Origin: Neelides folsomi
Lineage: Eukaryota; Arthropoda; Collembola; Neelipleona; Neelidae
Length of the DNA stretch: 64,000 nucleotides
Direction: 5' to 3'
NCBI GenBank assembly: GCA_034687125.1
Contig: JAQGBZ010000063.1
Span: 62,001-126,000, forward strand
The notes under the pieces were generated by a model. That model saw only the letters and a program-made list of their open reading frames with translations. It ran no database searches and was not told the DNA's origin. Both the position numbers and the translations under genes were made by a program. Below are positions 35,984 to 50,900 of the stretch, one piece after another (the stretch's first letter is position 1; each line of letters opens with the position of its first letter).

Positions 35984-35992
35984 CTTTATATA
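35984..35992 (-). promoter_or_regulatory. TATA box upstream of the small ORF
   Basis: TATATAAAG on the minus strand, 66 nt before the ATG of the 82-codon frame. It is the clearest TATA box near any gene start in this window. Confidence 0.45.
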
Positions 35993-38900
35993 ATCACTTC
36001 CTCCCATCCGCTCTCCTGACAGCTTTAGTTTTTTAACTTCCACCCCACCCTCACACTACCTTTATGCTATGATTTCAGATTGTGTGTTGTGGAGAATGAA
36101 GTGGAAGTTGGGGTTCTCTTTTTTACCTTCTCATGTGACTACATGAGGATTCCCTTTGTGGAAGGATTTACTAGGCCGGAGAATAAAATGAAGGAGTCAC
36201 TCCTGACACGAGTGCCTTTTAAACTCTCCATTGTTCGAGAGGAAGAGAGTAATGATGGGTCCGGAGGGACCTGGGGGAATCTTTTAAATGAATCTACGGA
36301 TGCGGTCAGTGCCCGTGACCTCCGACCCTTACTTCCTCTGAGCGCCACCCTAGCCATAACTCCCTACTTGTATAATATAGAAGCGCATTAAATTAATAAA
36401 TCTTTGAGAACGAGATATTTGATGTATATCAGATGGCCTGAGAAAAGTTTGAGTGTTTGGGGGGCTCTTGAAGGAGAAATAAGTGAGTTGGGTCTGTTCC
36501 ACCGGATCCACAACTTGTTCTTTACTTTACTGCCTGAAAAACTGAAATTGATACTCTGGCATACTGGCATTAGTCCGGCCGATGTAGCGCGAATATAAGT
36601 ACTTCAAGGAATCTCTACACTCCTTGACGAAGAGAATCAACTCAATTATTCCTCAATGGTTCTCCCAATCGTCGTAATAAGAGATCTTGGAAAGCTGGTC
36701 GAGTTTGCCATTAAATTGACACTCTCATCAATTCCAACTCTTTGCCTCGAATCACGAAGGTTCCCATCTTGTCCTATTGTAATTGATTATGGATTATAAA
36801 CATTTCTACTTTTTATCCACACTATCCTTGACAGGTGAGGGGAAAGTATTTCACTCCTATTAACCCAATCTCTACTCTGTAAGTCTATTAACTTACTAAC
36901 TAACATTAAGAAGAAAATTGGAATTTCCTTTTCTTTCCTGTAGCCTTTTTTTAAGAAACAAAGTAAAAATAATGGTCAAGTGACTTGCTCTACCAATGAA
37001 GGGTCCAACGATCATCGATTTCTAATCTCTTCAGGTCTTTCTGAGGTTCTAAATTACTATAGGGTGGTTAATATCTTTTCTTATCCCCTCTTTCATCGCT
37101 TCATTCTATTCATTCGCCATTTTGATATGAGAGAATATAAAATAATCTGGTGGGTTGGTCGTGAGGCGAATGAGAAGTTAATGGTGATATGAGCTGTTCC
37201 ATTAAGACTCCCCCACAACCATTTTACTTATGGTCAGAGTGGAAACAAATATTTTGAAATGGGGTTGTGTGTAGTTGTAATTTGAATATGGAATGGAGAT
37301 CGGAAGTTTGGCATAGCATTTCTCTTACGACTTGGGCTATCATTTCCTCTTTCCTCCTGTGTACTTACTACACACCACGAAGATTCTTCCTTCATTTATT
37401 ACAGTAGTAGGAACAGGGGAGGGTGTTATAATGGATATATTTTCGTCTGACTTGGAACATCAATTCATTTTACAACTTGTGAGGAGTTGAATTCAGTTTA
37501 AATGATTAACATAGGAAAGAATTTTGTGGCTATTGTGTTTTGATATTTATGGAACTTTTACCGTCTGCTCGCCGATGAAGTGAATTTTATGAGTTTTATT
37601 CCTTTACGGTTCCTCACTAAATAGAAATAAGCGAACAATGCATACGATTTCGGAACTTGGGGTCCAATTTCGGTAATAAAATTGAATAATGATATAAAAT
37701 ACATTAAATGGATAAAATCTATAGATTTTGGATCGGGTTTTATATAATCTCTTTAATAAGAGAAACTTTCAGAAAGCTTTCAATACGATTAGAAAATAAC
37801 ATGGTAAACTTTTGGATAAATTCTTTAAAGTTTGGGAGGTCGGCCTATCACATTGGTTAAAGGTCTATCACAGTGCCATTCCCATTGAAATTGCACGAAA
37901 TGGTCGTCCGGCGGAACTTAGAACTTTGGGAATTTTAAACTTTATCCAATCTCATATCTTTGAACATTAATTCCATTTACTAGTGGCATCAATAAATTTT
38001 ATATTTAACTGTTTTATCTTTTACTCACCATATAAGAACTTATTACTTATTATATAAGTGGGAATTAAAGCCGGTTAAAGTGCTTTAAATATTAAATATC
38101 CTTAATGCGATTATCTTATTCATTTTTATAAATGCAATACCAATCTAGTCTAACAGTCACTTAATTTTTTTACTTATATAATTTCATTGCTATAAATTCT
38201 TCCTATCTCCTCTATTATGTTTGATAAATACATTATAAGTAAGCGTCAGACTAACTTTAAGATAATTTATTATATTTTTATATCATTTAATTTTTGGATA
38301 CAAATTAGCAAGGAATTGTTACAGTTATTGGATAATATTATGCATGTAAAAAAATGTAAAATATTTTATCTGACACTAATAAACCAAAAGGTTTATTTTA
38401 CTTTAGTTAGTTATATGATGCCCATAATAAGAAGTGTATGGTGAACGTATTTATATTTTATCTACAATTTTTACTTTGATGTTTCATCTAAATTCAAGAT
38501 TTAAAGATTCAAACACCGCAGAGTTGTTATTTTTTATATTGTGTTAAGATCCTTTGATGATCTGACAATTTTTAAATTACAATGCTACGATGTTCAAACT
38601 GTATTCTTATTTTTACAATGCCTTTTGCTCGGTTCTCTTGATATCCCTAACAAACAGTAAACGGATTAAAAAAAGATATCTTCCCCCTATGTTGTACATA
38701 AATACAAGATAGGAAGTTGAATACGAACAATGCGAAGTTTGTGCGAATAGATATCTGAGTCAGTCAGTTCAATCTAACGCAGAGCTAAAGTTTAAAGTGT
38801 ATGTAACAGGGACTTTTATTATCATTTTTACACGTTGATCTAGATTAGAAGAGTTCATCGAAATTTTAGGACCATGAAAAACTTGCTCACTTTTTATAAT

Positions 38901-41629
38901 TATTTATCGCAAAAGAACGGAAGTTGAAGCCCCCACACCAATTTTCTAATAAAAATAAAGTGAAAATAGGATGTGATATAGTGCGTTTTCGAGTCTTGAT
39001 TTCCTTCCTCTTTGCACGTTTCACGAAGCATTGAAGTACGATAATAACGTTACAAATATTATGAGCTTTTATTTGTGTAGAGGCATGACATAGATTATAT
39101 ACATTTTCCTATTTCCAACATTTGAATGTTTTTATTGCTCTCGTATTTGTAGTGTAAATATCTGTGTTTCAACCTCATGAGTCTCATCCTCCAATGTGTA
39201 GTCATTTTATAATAATAAAGATACCGAGAGTAGAGTAGACTACTTACAGTATAATGTCTATATTATCTTCAAGAAATAATATTCAAGAAATAATAATCAT
39301 ATAACCTCAGGACCTCAGTATAATATATTTGGTGTGTTTTATAAAATAAATCGACTTTTCTCAATTCACATTTAAATTTTATATTAAGCATTCAAACGAC
39401 GAAGTTGAATTTTGAGAATCATGATAGCGAGTTGTTTTGTTTTACTTGAGGTCGCATGTTAATAAAATGTAATTATTCAGCCTACCACTATAGAACACGT
39501 TCAAGTGAATTAATCATATTTACGCAGTACTTTCTTTATAAAATATGCATACAATGGCATAAATAAATATTATTATGCTCAATTTAAGTAAGGAATATTA
39601 ATTAATGATGAGTTTACATTCGTGGAGGACTCTTAATTTAACGGACCGTAGCAAATATCAATTTTAGTCATGTTTCCCTCAAACCTAAAAAAATATTTTC
39701 ATTTACCTCTTCTTACTCTTATCATTTGATGTAAAACCTAACATCAAATGGAATACTCATTTATGGTTTGTCGTACTTTATGGTCTATGGCGAGCGACCG
39801 AATTATTGAACACATTATGTATGTTTTAAACTTGAAAGATTATTTTAATCTAAATTATATTTATCACTTTAAAATGGTCTTCAGTTATTCATAACTCATT
39901 TTTACATTAATTTAGTTGTAGTTATGCTTATGAATGAAATATCATTTCTATTTATTACAGGGTTTGCATTGCCTTGTTGAGAAATAGAATTTATAGAAAA
40001 TACTATGCAAAAGTTGTACGTTGTCCACTTCCATTTAATGTGTGATTTTCATAATTAAGCAGTTTAAATCGATCATATACACCTTTTTGTGTGTGAGTAC
40101 GAAAAGGATTAATTTACAAGTTGTCGTTGGGTTTTTATATCAGGATTTTCTACTTATAATGTGTGCTGCAATTAAAAGCTAATATATCTTTACAATCGTA
40201 GAAACTTTATGGTCTACCTAGAATATTTATCTTTTAAGTTCTTTGTCCTTGTGCTTCATTCCTTTTATCTTCATTCTACTTTAATCATCATCTTTCAAAT
40301 GTTGTATGTTCAACTAAAGTTTTTATCACAATTAGATCGTTTCATTAGATATGGAGAAATTCTTAACTTTTCTCTAGTTAAGTTCAAGAAAGAAGTAGGA
40401 AGCTCGAACTTACTTGTAGTTTTTATCTCATGAATTGTAGAGTAAAAAGAAATTGTACTACACACATTCTATACTATCTAGAGTAATGTTAAGCAATTAA
40501 TACATGTAGTCTGATAGAGACATAGAACTATCAAGTACATAATGTTTCCCTCTATTAAGGATTCTAGATCTTATTTTAAACTGTTATAATTTACTTCTCT
40601 TCTGGTCATGACGTATAACTGTACACAATTTGCAGAATACTTTCCATGTATTTTTGCGTAGGCTCGTAAGATGAAATTTAAGATGGAAATCGTTACTTTA
40701 TTATGCGTAGGTAGTTCGACAAGCAAATCCTTTCAAATGTAAAGTGATTCATTTAATTTAAATCCATGAAATATTTTAATCAGGATTCAGATATAAATTA
40801 AGGAAAAAATAACTGAAATTTAACATAAAATTATAAATAGTTTTAAAAGAATTAATGTACCTAATGTATTATTGAACTTTTAGGATACATCTTTTGCAAT
40901 TATATACCAATGTTATATACCTAGGCATATCAGTTAATAAGTATTTGACCAGTTTAATTTTTTCCTTCTTATTAAAATTTTTATTGGTAGCCCAAATTAT
41001 CTTTAACACTTAAATTTCAAGCAATCAGAGAAGAGAACCATGTTTTTCAGCGCCTTTTTCGATTTATATCCTAATTAGAATTAAAATCATTTTTTGAGAC
41101 TTTATAGCTGGTTATTCTGGAGAATAAAACTAAAAGGATGTGATCAAAGATTAGCAAACAAGAGGTCGAAATCCTGAATCAAGGGCAAGGTAAGGATTCG
41201 AGCAGGAAACATTTTCGAAAGAGTTTTAAAGCCTTAAGCCCTAAGACCAGATCTCTTAAAACACGAGCCAGATCAGAGAACTTAAACATTTATCAACTCT
41301 CGTTGCATATCTTTCGACGTTTCAACTAACTGAATGAATGAAAGAAGAAAAATAGTAGTGAATATGATAGACATTTGTCGTGCTTTTCAACCCTGTGTAT
41401 TTTTCAACCTACTCTCTATCAGAGTGCGTTATTTATTCTTAATGGATCTTATCCTTTACGATACAATCTGTTTTCTTCACGATTGCTTTCCTAATGCAAG
41501 ACTTTAAGCTATATATGATTCCAGATATTTATTCATAGATTAGAGAAGACAAAGAAATATACTTTTGTTTTTTATTTCAATTTATAAATTATAAGAATAA
41601 CTGATATTTATTTCTTTATTTTTTAACAG
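35993..41629. other. AT-rich non-coding region upstream of the SIPA1L gene
   Basis: The stretch is about 36-37% GC at its start and very AT-rich from about 37.5 kb on. Frames of 60-103 codons occur (for example 36080-36391 and 40209-40433), but none has splice sites, protein-like composition or family resemblance. It may include untranslated first exons and the first intron of the SIPA1L gene. Confidence 0.45.
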
Positions 41630-41905
41630 GACCAACAAAAATTTGCAGGGACGTGAAGGATAATGAAGAAAATTATTCTGAAACTTGTTTCCCTTCTTTG
41701 GATTCAATCTTCATAGAAAATGGTCTCCTGTTGGTAATAGTTCAATTGATTAACATTCATTATATAAGTGAAATTGAAGAAAAAAACTTTTAATCAGTGA
41801 CAATCAGGATATGTAGTCAGATCATGAGTGTGAGTGGTGTTAAGAAAACAAGCTTATAATGAATAATTAAATAGTTAATATGCCAGAGGAGTGAAGTATT
41901 AAACA
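41630..41905 (+). other. probable 5' untranslated part of the first SIPA1L coding exon
   Basis: A strong acceptor (TTTATTTTTTAACAG ending at 41629) precedes this segment, which runs without interruption into the start codon at 41906. It is therefore likely the 5' UTR portion of that exon, spliced to an upstream untranslated exon that I could not locate. Confidence 0.45.
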
Positions 41906-44900
41906 ATGAATTCGAATCCTGGGTTGACATTTGACCTGGGTTCGCCCCAGAGGTCGAATAGTGTTAATCGTCAAGTCCTGGGGAGTTCCTCCCCATTCAT
42001 CACAGTGACTGGAGTTGGGAGTCCTAAGATGCATGAAGGCGAACCAGAAGCTCTCTACACTCCACAGTCAGCTCATTACTCTCGAATTGGAGGAGTGCAG
42101 GGGAGCAGTGTGAGCTCGCCAGTTGGTAATTCCATCATTGTGCCGAGTGGAGGGCAAGACGTGGACCCTTACATAGTGACCGTTCGGACTTCTCCAAACA
42201 AGATTTGCAAGAGTAACAGTTCGTCATTTGTAGGAAAAACGCCGCCAAGTGTGAACAGTTGTAAGACGGGGCCTAGGTTGGCATTGTATAGGAGTAACAG
42301 CAGCCTCGATCTACTCGACAGGGAAAACTACTTCCAGAATCAGCGGATCTTGAGTGCGAAAATCTCAGGAGCTGGGCCTCAGGTCTCTGACGATCAAACT
42401 CACTTCCTTCCCGACGAAAGTCAAATGAAAGCTTTAAGAGGGAATCCGGGAAAGGAAGGTTACACGGGTTGTTTCACTCGAAGGAAAGATTTTGGAAGTC
42501 ATGGGTCTATTGACATGCTCTCAAGCTCTAACACAAACCCTCACGCCTTCTCTGCCATCAATTCTCTCATCACACCCGTTCGAGGACAAGGGAAGAGTGA
42601 ACGGAGCGGATCACTCGGCGGAGGAAACCCGTCTGGCCACTTCCTTTCATTAGTGGCAACGAGTGTGAGCCGGGACCGACGAGGTTCCTTTGACATTAGT
42701 GAGGAGTCGAGTGCCAGTGGGTTTGCAAAGGGCCAACCAAAGATTTCTGGAATAACTGGTGAGCCGAACTTGAAAGAAACGTCGAGCCCAAGGTTGCGAC
42801 TCAAATTTCAAAAGCTTTGGGAGTCGAATAAGGAAAAATCAGGGAATGAAGGAAAAGGAAGTGGAGGGCCGGCCCCATCGGGTTCATCCGGGAAACCGGA
42901 AGCTTCCATCTTTCGTAAATTAAGAGGCGGAGGTTCAGCACAGAGGAACAATGGGAATTCGAAGAGTCTTCCTGAACCTGTGAAATTTGATATTTTAGGC
43001 TCTAGTGCCCATATGTCACAGGGTCAAGGAGCACCAAGTGGTAGTGATGGACAAGAGAACACTGATTCTGCTAAACCCGTTCTTAGGCAAGCCGGCGTTA
43101 ATCCAAATCTGATGGAAGAAAGATTCAGACGACGAGTGTTTGCTCATTTTGACTGCCAAAGTGTCTCTGCAAATATTTCATATGCGGCGAGACTTCGTGG
43201 GATTCTTTCAAAACGGAGGAACACGACGACAGGAGCTTCAGCAGCTTCGCTCGGCAATCGACCTTCCTCAACACAACCAAGTACATCTTTGAATAACATT
43301 GCATCTGCTCCGGCTGGAAACACCGGCTCTAACGACAACACATCTAGTCTTCTGCCCCCCGAAGAGCCTGATTTAGGAGATTCGCGGACCAACCAGCTGC
43401 TTTTAAGGTAAGTTTATTTTTTCACCTCAGAAATAGAGTACAAACATGAGAAGTGGAACCAAGGACAAATGCCTCTCCTTTTACCCTAAAAACCATAAAC
43501 CATTTTGGATACTTTTTTTAAAAAAAATTCTTTTTATAAACTTCTTACAATAATCTTAAAATATAACAGTTTCGTATGTTCATACTTCAATGCGTTTAAT
43601 AATTAATACTTTTAAGAGCAGAATTCATTAAAATTTAATTAAAGCAAGTTGAACTTTGTGAATATTGTTTTAATTTGTATAGTTTTGAGTAATTATGATA
43701 GTATTGGAGTAGTGTGCATTTTATGATTTAATGAATATTCGAGTTTGAAATTGAGACTTTTACTATGAATTTTATTCATAAAATAAAATAAATGATGAAT
43801 TCATGATTCGAGGAGTGATAGATTACAAAGCGATTTTCAAGAATAGGGAGAAAAGTATAGGATTAAATATTTAGGTTGGAGGCAAGTGAGCATTAAAGTG
43901 TCATGCAGAGAAGAATTGACCGTTGCAGAGGAGCTGTATAGTAACGATTTTTTTCTATTGGCTCATGATCTGAAGGTAGAGAGGGAGGAATGGATAAATG
44001 TTAGAGAATCGGCGAGTGTGCATACTCCCTATTATTATTGTTTTCACGTCTCGTCGTCGGAGGAGGGTAGGGCCGAGAGTGGCAGACTGACTAGCTCAAT
44101 CTATTCCTTCTATCTCCGCAGAAATTGCGAAGGTAGGGGAGGGAGAGAGAAAAGGTGGGTCTTGATGCTCAGTCTTCATAATGGAACCTGGCTGACTTTT
44201 TAGGCTTTATTACTCTTAAGAGTTGAGTTGGTTGGATGTGAAGTGCCTCCTTGGCCCAACATTTACATAAACATATAACGAGGATAAAAAAACTTTTAAA
44301 AGGGATGTAATAGTTATTAGAGATGTGGAGGGAGATGTAGATCCGGTCGGGACAGTGACTCCTCGTGGAGCGTATTTATGCTTGCTCCAGGACTCAAAAC
44401 TTCCCCACTATTTTGCCCCTTCCACACTGTATGTTGATATATTAAATACATATGGAATTTGGGCAAAGGATGAGGGAGAGAAAGGGCGGAGCTGCTGGTC
44501 TTCTCTTTTTCTTCAACCACCCTCCGACTACTTTTGTTTATGGAATGCAAAATTATGCCAGGATTACGACTGCAAGTTTCCTTAAGATTGCCTTGCCAAG
44601 GTAATATTCGTGGGTTGGTCGGCTCCATGGCGCTCTCAACTCACTCACACGTATAACCTTATGCATCACATGAACATGATGCATACATAGGCGGAGACGT
44701 TCGGTCATACTACTCTACCTTGAGTCACGTAGATTGCAGGCGAGCAAGTTCCACTCATTGGGGCATGCGAAATTGCGGACGTATGGCATGGGTGTATGTA
44801 ATATAGAAAATGGGCTTGATGTGTGTTTTATTCATAGCTCTTTCTGTTTCACCCTCTTTTCTTCCTCCTTCGTCAAGTTCCTCTTCACCCACACACTTAC

Positions 44901-47900
44901 ACTTGTTTCCAAAATCAATAATGGTAACGTAAACTCGAGGCTCAAACTGGTACAAGTACCTCAAATAATGAACTTCAACTTCCTTCTTCGCTCTCTTGAC
45001 TCACATACGATCAATTGTAGACTCTATTTGACCTTTAGCCTCATTATATAAAATATTCTCAAAAGATTTTCCAGGTACTTATCGTTGGTCGATAAAAGCT
45101 AATCAAATGGAGTAAATCAGTTTAAAAGTAAACAGAGAGTGCACATGTGATGATATTAACTATGTAACATATGAATATTTTATTTTACGCAATGAACAGA
45201 GTGAGTTGTCTAGTCTAGTGTGAGAGCATGGGAATCGGAGCAATGGGTTTCTTGGCTATATTCATTAAAACTTGTAAAATCTCATGTAACATTTCTTACT
45301 GTGCTAATTATATGACGAAATAGGGGAAGATTGCCCCAAGAATCCTCACAATGGTATATGGTGGTGAGAAAATCAGGTTCGAAATGACGATGACATGTAT
45401 TTTTTCAACCGTTTAGGTAGAGATTTTTATTTTCGTAGTAGGTTCTTAATCTCTCTCCCCTGCTTTTTGTTTTCCTTCGCCCTGAGAAATCTTTTGAGTT
45501 GAGTTAGATTGATGAGAGTTGGAAGTGAAGTGATAATCGTCATCGTCATTTGAGTCTTTTGTGATTTTGTTCTCCTCACGGCTCCCCCTGCTGATTCCTC
45601 CAGAATCCCCATTGATATATATATACCAAGAGGATTCCAGAGCAAAAGGAGTAAAAGTGGAATCAAATAAGCCGTATTTTGTCCTCGTAATTCCTAATAA
45701 AAGGATTTGAGCGGATAGAATTGAATCATCCGTCAGGTGTGAGCTTGAATTTAAATGGCAAGGTGACTTGGGAGAATAAGAGAAACCATCCCAAGGACCG
45801 TTGAAGAACAAGGAGATCCCATTCTAACGAGAAGACACTCACGAATTTTGTTAAGGCAGACTCATTTGAATGCCTTGGTTGGCAAAGTAGATTTTTTGAG
45901 AAAAGAGACGAAGGAGACCTAGCTTGTTTCATGATCATGAACATAAGCGAAATGAAAAGGATTGCATCCGATGCTGGAACAATAGGCTTCCTTGGCGCCT
46001 TTCCCGTCCGCTCTATAGGAAATGGAAAAAAACATTTTATTAGGATGAAAAGGAAATTGAGTTTTACCTACTTGAGTTTGAGTTATTTATCCCCCTTTGA
46101 CCGATAACAATTTGTGCATTGTCAAGTTGGCTCTGGAAGGGATAGAGCAAAGCTCTTTTTCATGACTCTCGCCTGGAAATTTAATCTCAAAAGAACCACG
46201 GTTGGAGTGATAAAGAGTCAGGATTATTTGAGAACTTGAAGGAAGGATGGGATTTAAGCGATTCCATCCTATGTATGTTTTTCGATATATTTCAAACTTT
46301 TATGTTGCCTTTTTTGGCATTATAATTTATATCACGATTTGAACTTTAAGAGCATTATAACGATTCAACAATATTTAATAGCCATTTTCTTGCTCCAAAA
46401 ATATTATTTTGTTTTTATACAAATTATTTATGTTTCATTATTAATTATGAGATGTGTAATAATAAACATTGTATTTGATTATTCAACTGACAATGTGAGT
46501 CAATTTTAAATAAATCATTTAACGTCGAGGGGAATCGCATAGTTAATATGATTTACCTCTTGCTCGCTATATTACTTATCTAATGAAATCTATTCATAAT
46601 TCAGGGAACTTTGAAGTATGCATATTTATAAGGGCCATAGCTTGTCTAGTTCTAGTGTATATTGTCGTTACATTTCTGGAATAACAGAGTAGCTGGAGGA
46701 GAATTCTGTTCCACGCAAAATGGTCCTAACTTCCTCGATTATGAGCTAAAATATTCATTTGAGTAGGTGGGGCTCCTTGGAAGAAGTTAAGCTGGGTGAG
46801 TTTAAGCTACTCAAATTCTCCATGTCATATCATTTGGCTTGAATAAGTAAGTCAGAGAGACTTAAGCAGAACTCTTATGACGGAATTTCCAGCTCTTGGA
46901 ACTCAAGGAAGGAAGAGAGCTATAATTTTCTCTTCTCATTCTGTGATTAATCATTCGTATTTTTGCATGGCTTAAGCCAGTTTTTGGAATTCAAGGAAGA
47001 TTTTCCTTGATTGATTGGGCCAGGGTTAGAATTTGTTAAAGTGAATTTATGAATGAATTCAATTTACATTAACTTCATTTAAAACTTGCTATAAAATTAC
47101 CATTCATTAAAATTCATATAATAATTAAAAAAAACATTAATATTATTGATGGGAAAATATTCAAGAAACTTATGTTTGATAATTATTCAATATTTAATTC
47201 TTTTTGAACTAAACCAATGCTAAATCAAATATCATTACACAAATAAATAAATAGAATATTGTAATTATACTGTAATTACATAATATTAATAATATTTGCC
47301 CTGTGCCTACCTGTATTAGCTCATTTGCTCAATATGACTATTGCGTCCAAATTAGACGCCCACACTTTTCAACATACATACCTAATTGAAATGAATAATT
47401 ATATTCATTCATAAAATTGACTAATTGCAAGGATTAATTATTGCTCTTTTTACGTATATGAAAATTAGACCTTAATGGACCACGCCACGTGCAGGGCTAA
47501 GAAGGGAAGAATTTCGGCTTGAGCCTTTTTATTCTATGAATGAAATGAAAATCGAAAGAAGTTTTTGGCTTCTACTCCTATTTCGAATGTCACGTCACTC
47601 CTATTCATAAACGAGAGTACATATTCAGAAGATTCAGAACGTCTGTATAATACAGACATATGATGGGGAATGGGCACTCATTGAATAGAGTTTGAATACA
47701 AGCTTTATAATTTTGTTTCTTGAATTTTCGTGGGATGCAAATATTTACTCATGTCAGGGCTTTACAACATAAAATGATGTTGGATAGAGGCTCATCAGGA
47801 TTTCTATTCAATGTGAAATTCATTAAGGATTTGTGTGGGTGGAAAATATTTTATCAGATGGTCCTACATTCAAAATCAAAACTCAAATGGAAGAGCGAGA

Positions 47901-50900
47901 GGAAAACATGAGAAAAAGGTCGTATTAAAAGCCGAAGATGCACAGCATTGCTAATGTTGTTTTCCATATGTTTAAATTGTATTTTTATAACTTTCACGAA
48001 GTCAATTTTTAACTACTTAATTCTAAAATCGTTCATATCTTTAAATCTAATTTCATTTATTCACTATGTTTAAGATAACTACACTGTCAAGATGTTGAGC
48101 ATTAATTCATTCGTATTTATTTATGTGAGATTTGTGAATGCACCATAATGTGGATTTTTAAGCTTGTCATCTTTAAGTTAAACGGTCGAAAGTTTTTATT
48201 TAAGTTTGAAAAGATCCAAAATTATCATTAAAAGAAATCTCGTCCTAGTCCTTGGTTCTGAACACTTCTCATGAAATGTATAATATAAATGAAAGATGAT
48301 GTACAATTTAATGTTTTCTATTTGTAGCTGCCCTTACTTCCGAAATGAGATTGGAGGAGAAGAGGAGCGGCTAATTTGCTTGAGCCGATTCTCGTGTAAA
48401 TCAGAAGGAAGTCATTTGAGGAGCAATTACAGCCAGAAAGTAACTGCGTCAGGCTCGAAGATTGGACATAGTGGAGGTGGAGATGGACAGACGTACCTCA
48501 GTTTGGGCAGAGTTGGAGGAATGGGAGGAAACCGAATTATGGCCCAGAGTCCATTTGACGAAACTCATCATCGTCCTCATCAAGCGAGGGGTTTGTCCCT
48601 CCTCGAGTGGAATGCAGGAAACACGCATTGGCTTCAGGGGAATTGTCCCTATAGCAGATCTGCCCGGCAGAACGGCTTAGAAGCTGTCGACCTCGGAGCC
48701 TCCTACTACCGAAGACATTTTTATCGCCAAGGTAAATCCCCCTCATCTCCATATTCCTATTTATGGTTCATCCGTCTCCCTAACTGCAATTATTAACACT
48801 CGTTGTCGTCGCTAAAGAAGGAAACTTTATAATGAGCTCTCTGGGTTTTCCAATACATTTTATATTCATACTTGGCAACTCATTTCCCCATCCTATGTTC
48901 ACACGTAATGATCGGCGAAAATTGATTGGAAGCATGCAAAAGTTTGAAACCACTCCTAAAAATAAAGACAATGGGCAATTATTGAGGAAAATGTTATTTT
49001 TGCTATACCTAATATGAGCAGGTTTAATGGTTATAATGAGCACTAATTATTATAAATTTCAACAAGATTATGGAGTTGAGGTGTTTAGTGCAACAAAATA
49101 CGAATTTCAAAATTAATCACGCAAACTTGCGTTATTTTTAAACTTGTTTTATCATTTGCTAATTTAGGAGAAACTTTTCTATAAAAGATTTTTCTATAGA
49201 TTGAATGACGATAGAAAGCTCGATAAAATAATAAATCTTCTTACTTTTAGATATTTTTGATTAATGAAATTTTAGTTTACACAATAGATTCTTTTTCATT
49301 CTAAAATTAATTTTCACCAAGTACATATACCATAATAATAGTGATATACATTTTAAAGAAATCAACTATTGCAATAGATTGAGATTAATGGTTTTAAAGA
49401 TTTTTCCTATTGAGAGGATGAACAGTAAAAGTACAATATGATTGTATTGCAACAATATATTTTAATTTATATTTGGGCAGAACTTGTCAAAAAAGTTGTG
49501 TAGGACAGAGTGAGTGAGTGAATTCAATTCACTCACTCACTCTTGAAGTTTTAAAGTAAAATCCATCTTGCTTTAATCGGCTCTTAAAGCTGTTAAACTC
49601 CCCTACATGACAAGGGAATAAAATAAAACATGGATTTTGGAGCCAAATTGGGCAAATCGGGATGAATAACATGGAGGTCTTATACAATTTGAATATGTAG
49701 AATATTGTATTATTTGGCTTGAAGAGCTGTACTTTTATTATGTGTTGGATGAATTGGGATAAAACAAGGTGACAAGTTTCGTGCTGAGTTTCTTCTTCCT
49801 CTTAAGATATTCAAATCTAAGATCCCTTAATGGTACACAGACGTAATATTACATAAAGACATGAACTCTTTTTACCACAAAAGGATTTGAACTAGTTAGA
49901 AAATAACGCTATAAGATCCATCACCGATTGATGAACTCTAATCTGAAGTTAATGGAGGAGAAGGAATCGTTCATGAAGAGGAAGATTGGGTTCCTTTGAC
50001 TCTCAATGCATTTCACCTTGTTTTGTTAGTTCCTCTGGATTGAGTGATGAAATGGAAGTCTTCTCCATCTCTTCTGATTGTGTGTATGAATGAAGTACGC
50101 TCAGCTGTGACATATTAGATTTGTCAGGCGGGCAGAGCCGCTGACTACCATGCCTTCTTCACAATCAATTGAAAGAGATTTGAGGTGGTAGGTGGGCGGT
50201 GAGGCTGAGATGAAATATTTCCATTCATTCTTATCTTCTTCGCCTGCTCCAGCCAATGGATCTTTTTTAATGTTGGAAGTGGTGAGGACCGGTGTTGGTC
50301 TGGTGCGTTGAGCTCTTAAAGTTTATTATATATATCCCCGCAAGTATCAGAGAACAGTCGGCAAGTCGAGGATGATAAATGCCTCTTCTACCTCCTTGCA
50401 AAAATGTGGTTTCCTTGAGGGTCAGGGAGATAAAGGTTGGATAAGAGGATGGTAAGGATGTGCTTTATGATCCTGTCCTATGAATACATTACTTCATTCA
50501 ACTTCCAAACCAAAAGGATTTTCTATTCCAATCTCCTTTATGCAAATGCATAAATTATAAATATTTAGTCGTCTTAATTTCTATCGTTAGTTTTTAATGA
50601 CAAGATTCTTGAATGCATAGGTTTAGGTCTGTCTATGAAACGACTATGGTTGATGCATTTATACCAATGATATATTATGTAATTAGGTATATGTCAATAT
50701 GGGATTGTTTATATCGCAAAATTCTTGTTTTGCGAAACTCAAATGGAGAAAATGAGCTGTTAGCAAAAAAATAATTGAATTATCAAAATAATCATTTTCT
50801 TCATCGATTGGAACATCCGCTATCTATTAATATTTACAAACAAATCATCTGCATGTATGTAGTTAGCATGTGTTATAGTCACTTAAGTTGAGCAATTATA

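Noticed and set aside
37840-37875. TATCACAGTG words resembling miR-2/13-type sequence
   Set aside because: Matches only the first seven or eight bases, and I see no hairpin around it; no conserved animal miRNA was recognised anywhere in the window.
45446-45811. 121-codon minus-strand frame in the SIPA1L intron
   Set aside because: Low-complexity C-terminus and no recognisable domain; overlaps another minus-strand frame of similar quality.
48462-48680. Alternative frame within the second SIPA1L exon (contains [11 protein letters not shown], faintly like the region before VDLG)
   Set aside because: It ends in a stop before the conserved VDLG block and cannot be joined to either side by splice sites; likely a shadow frame.
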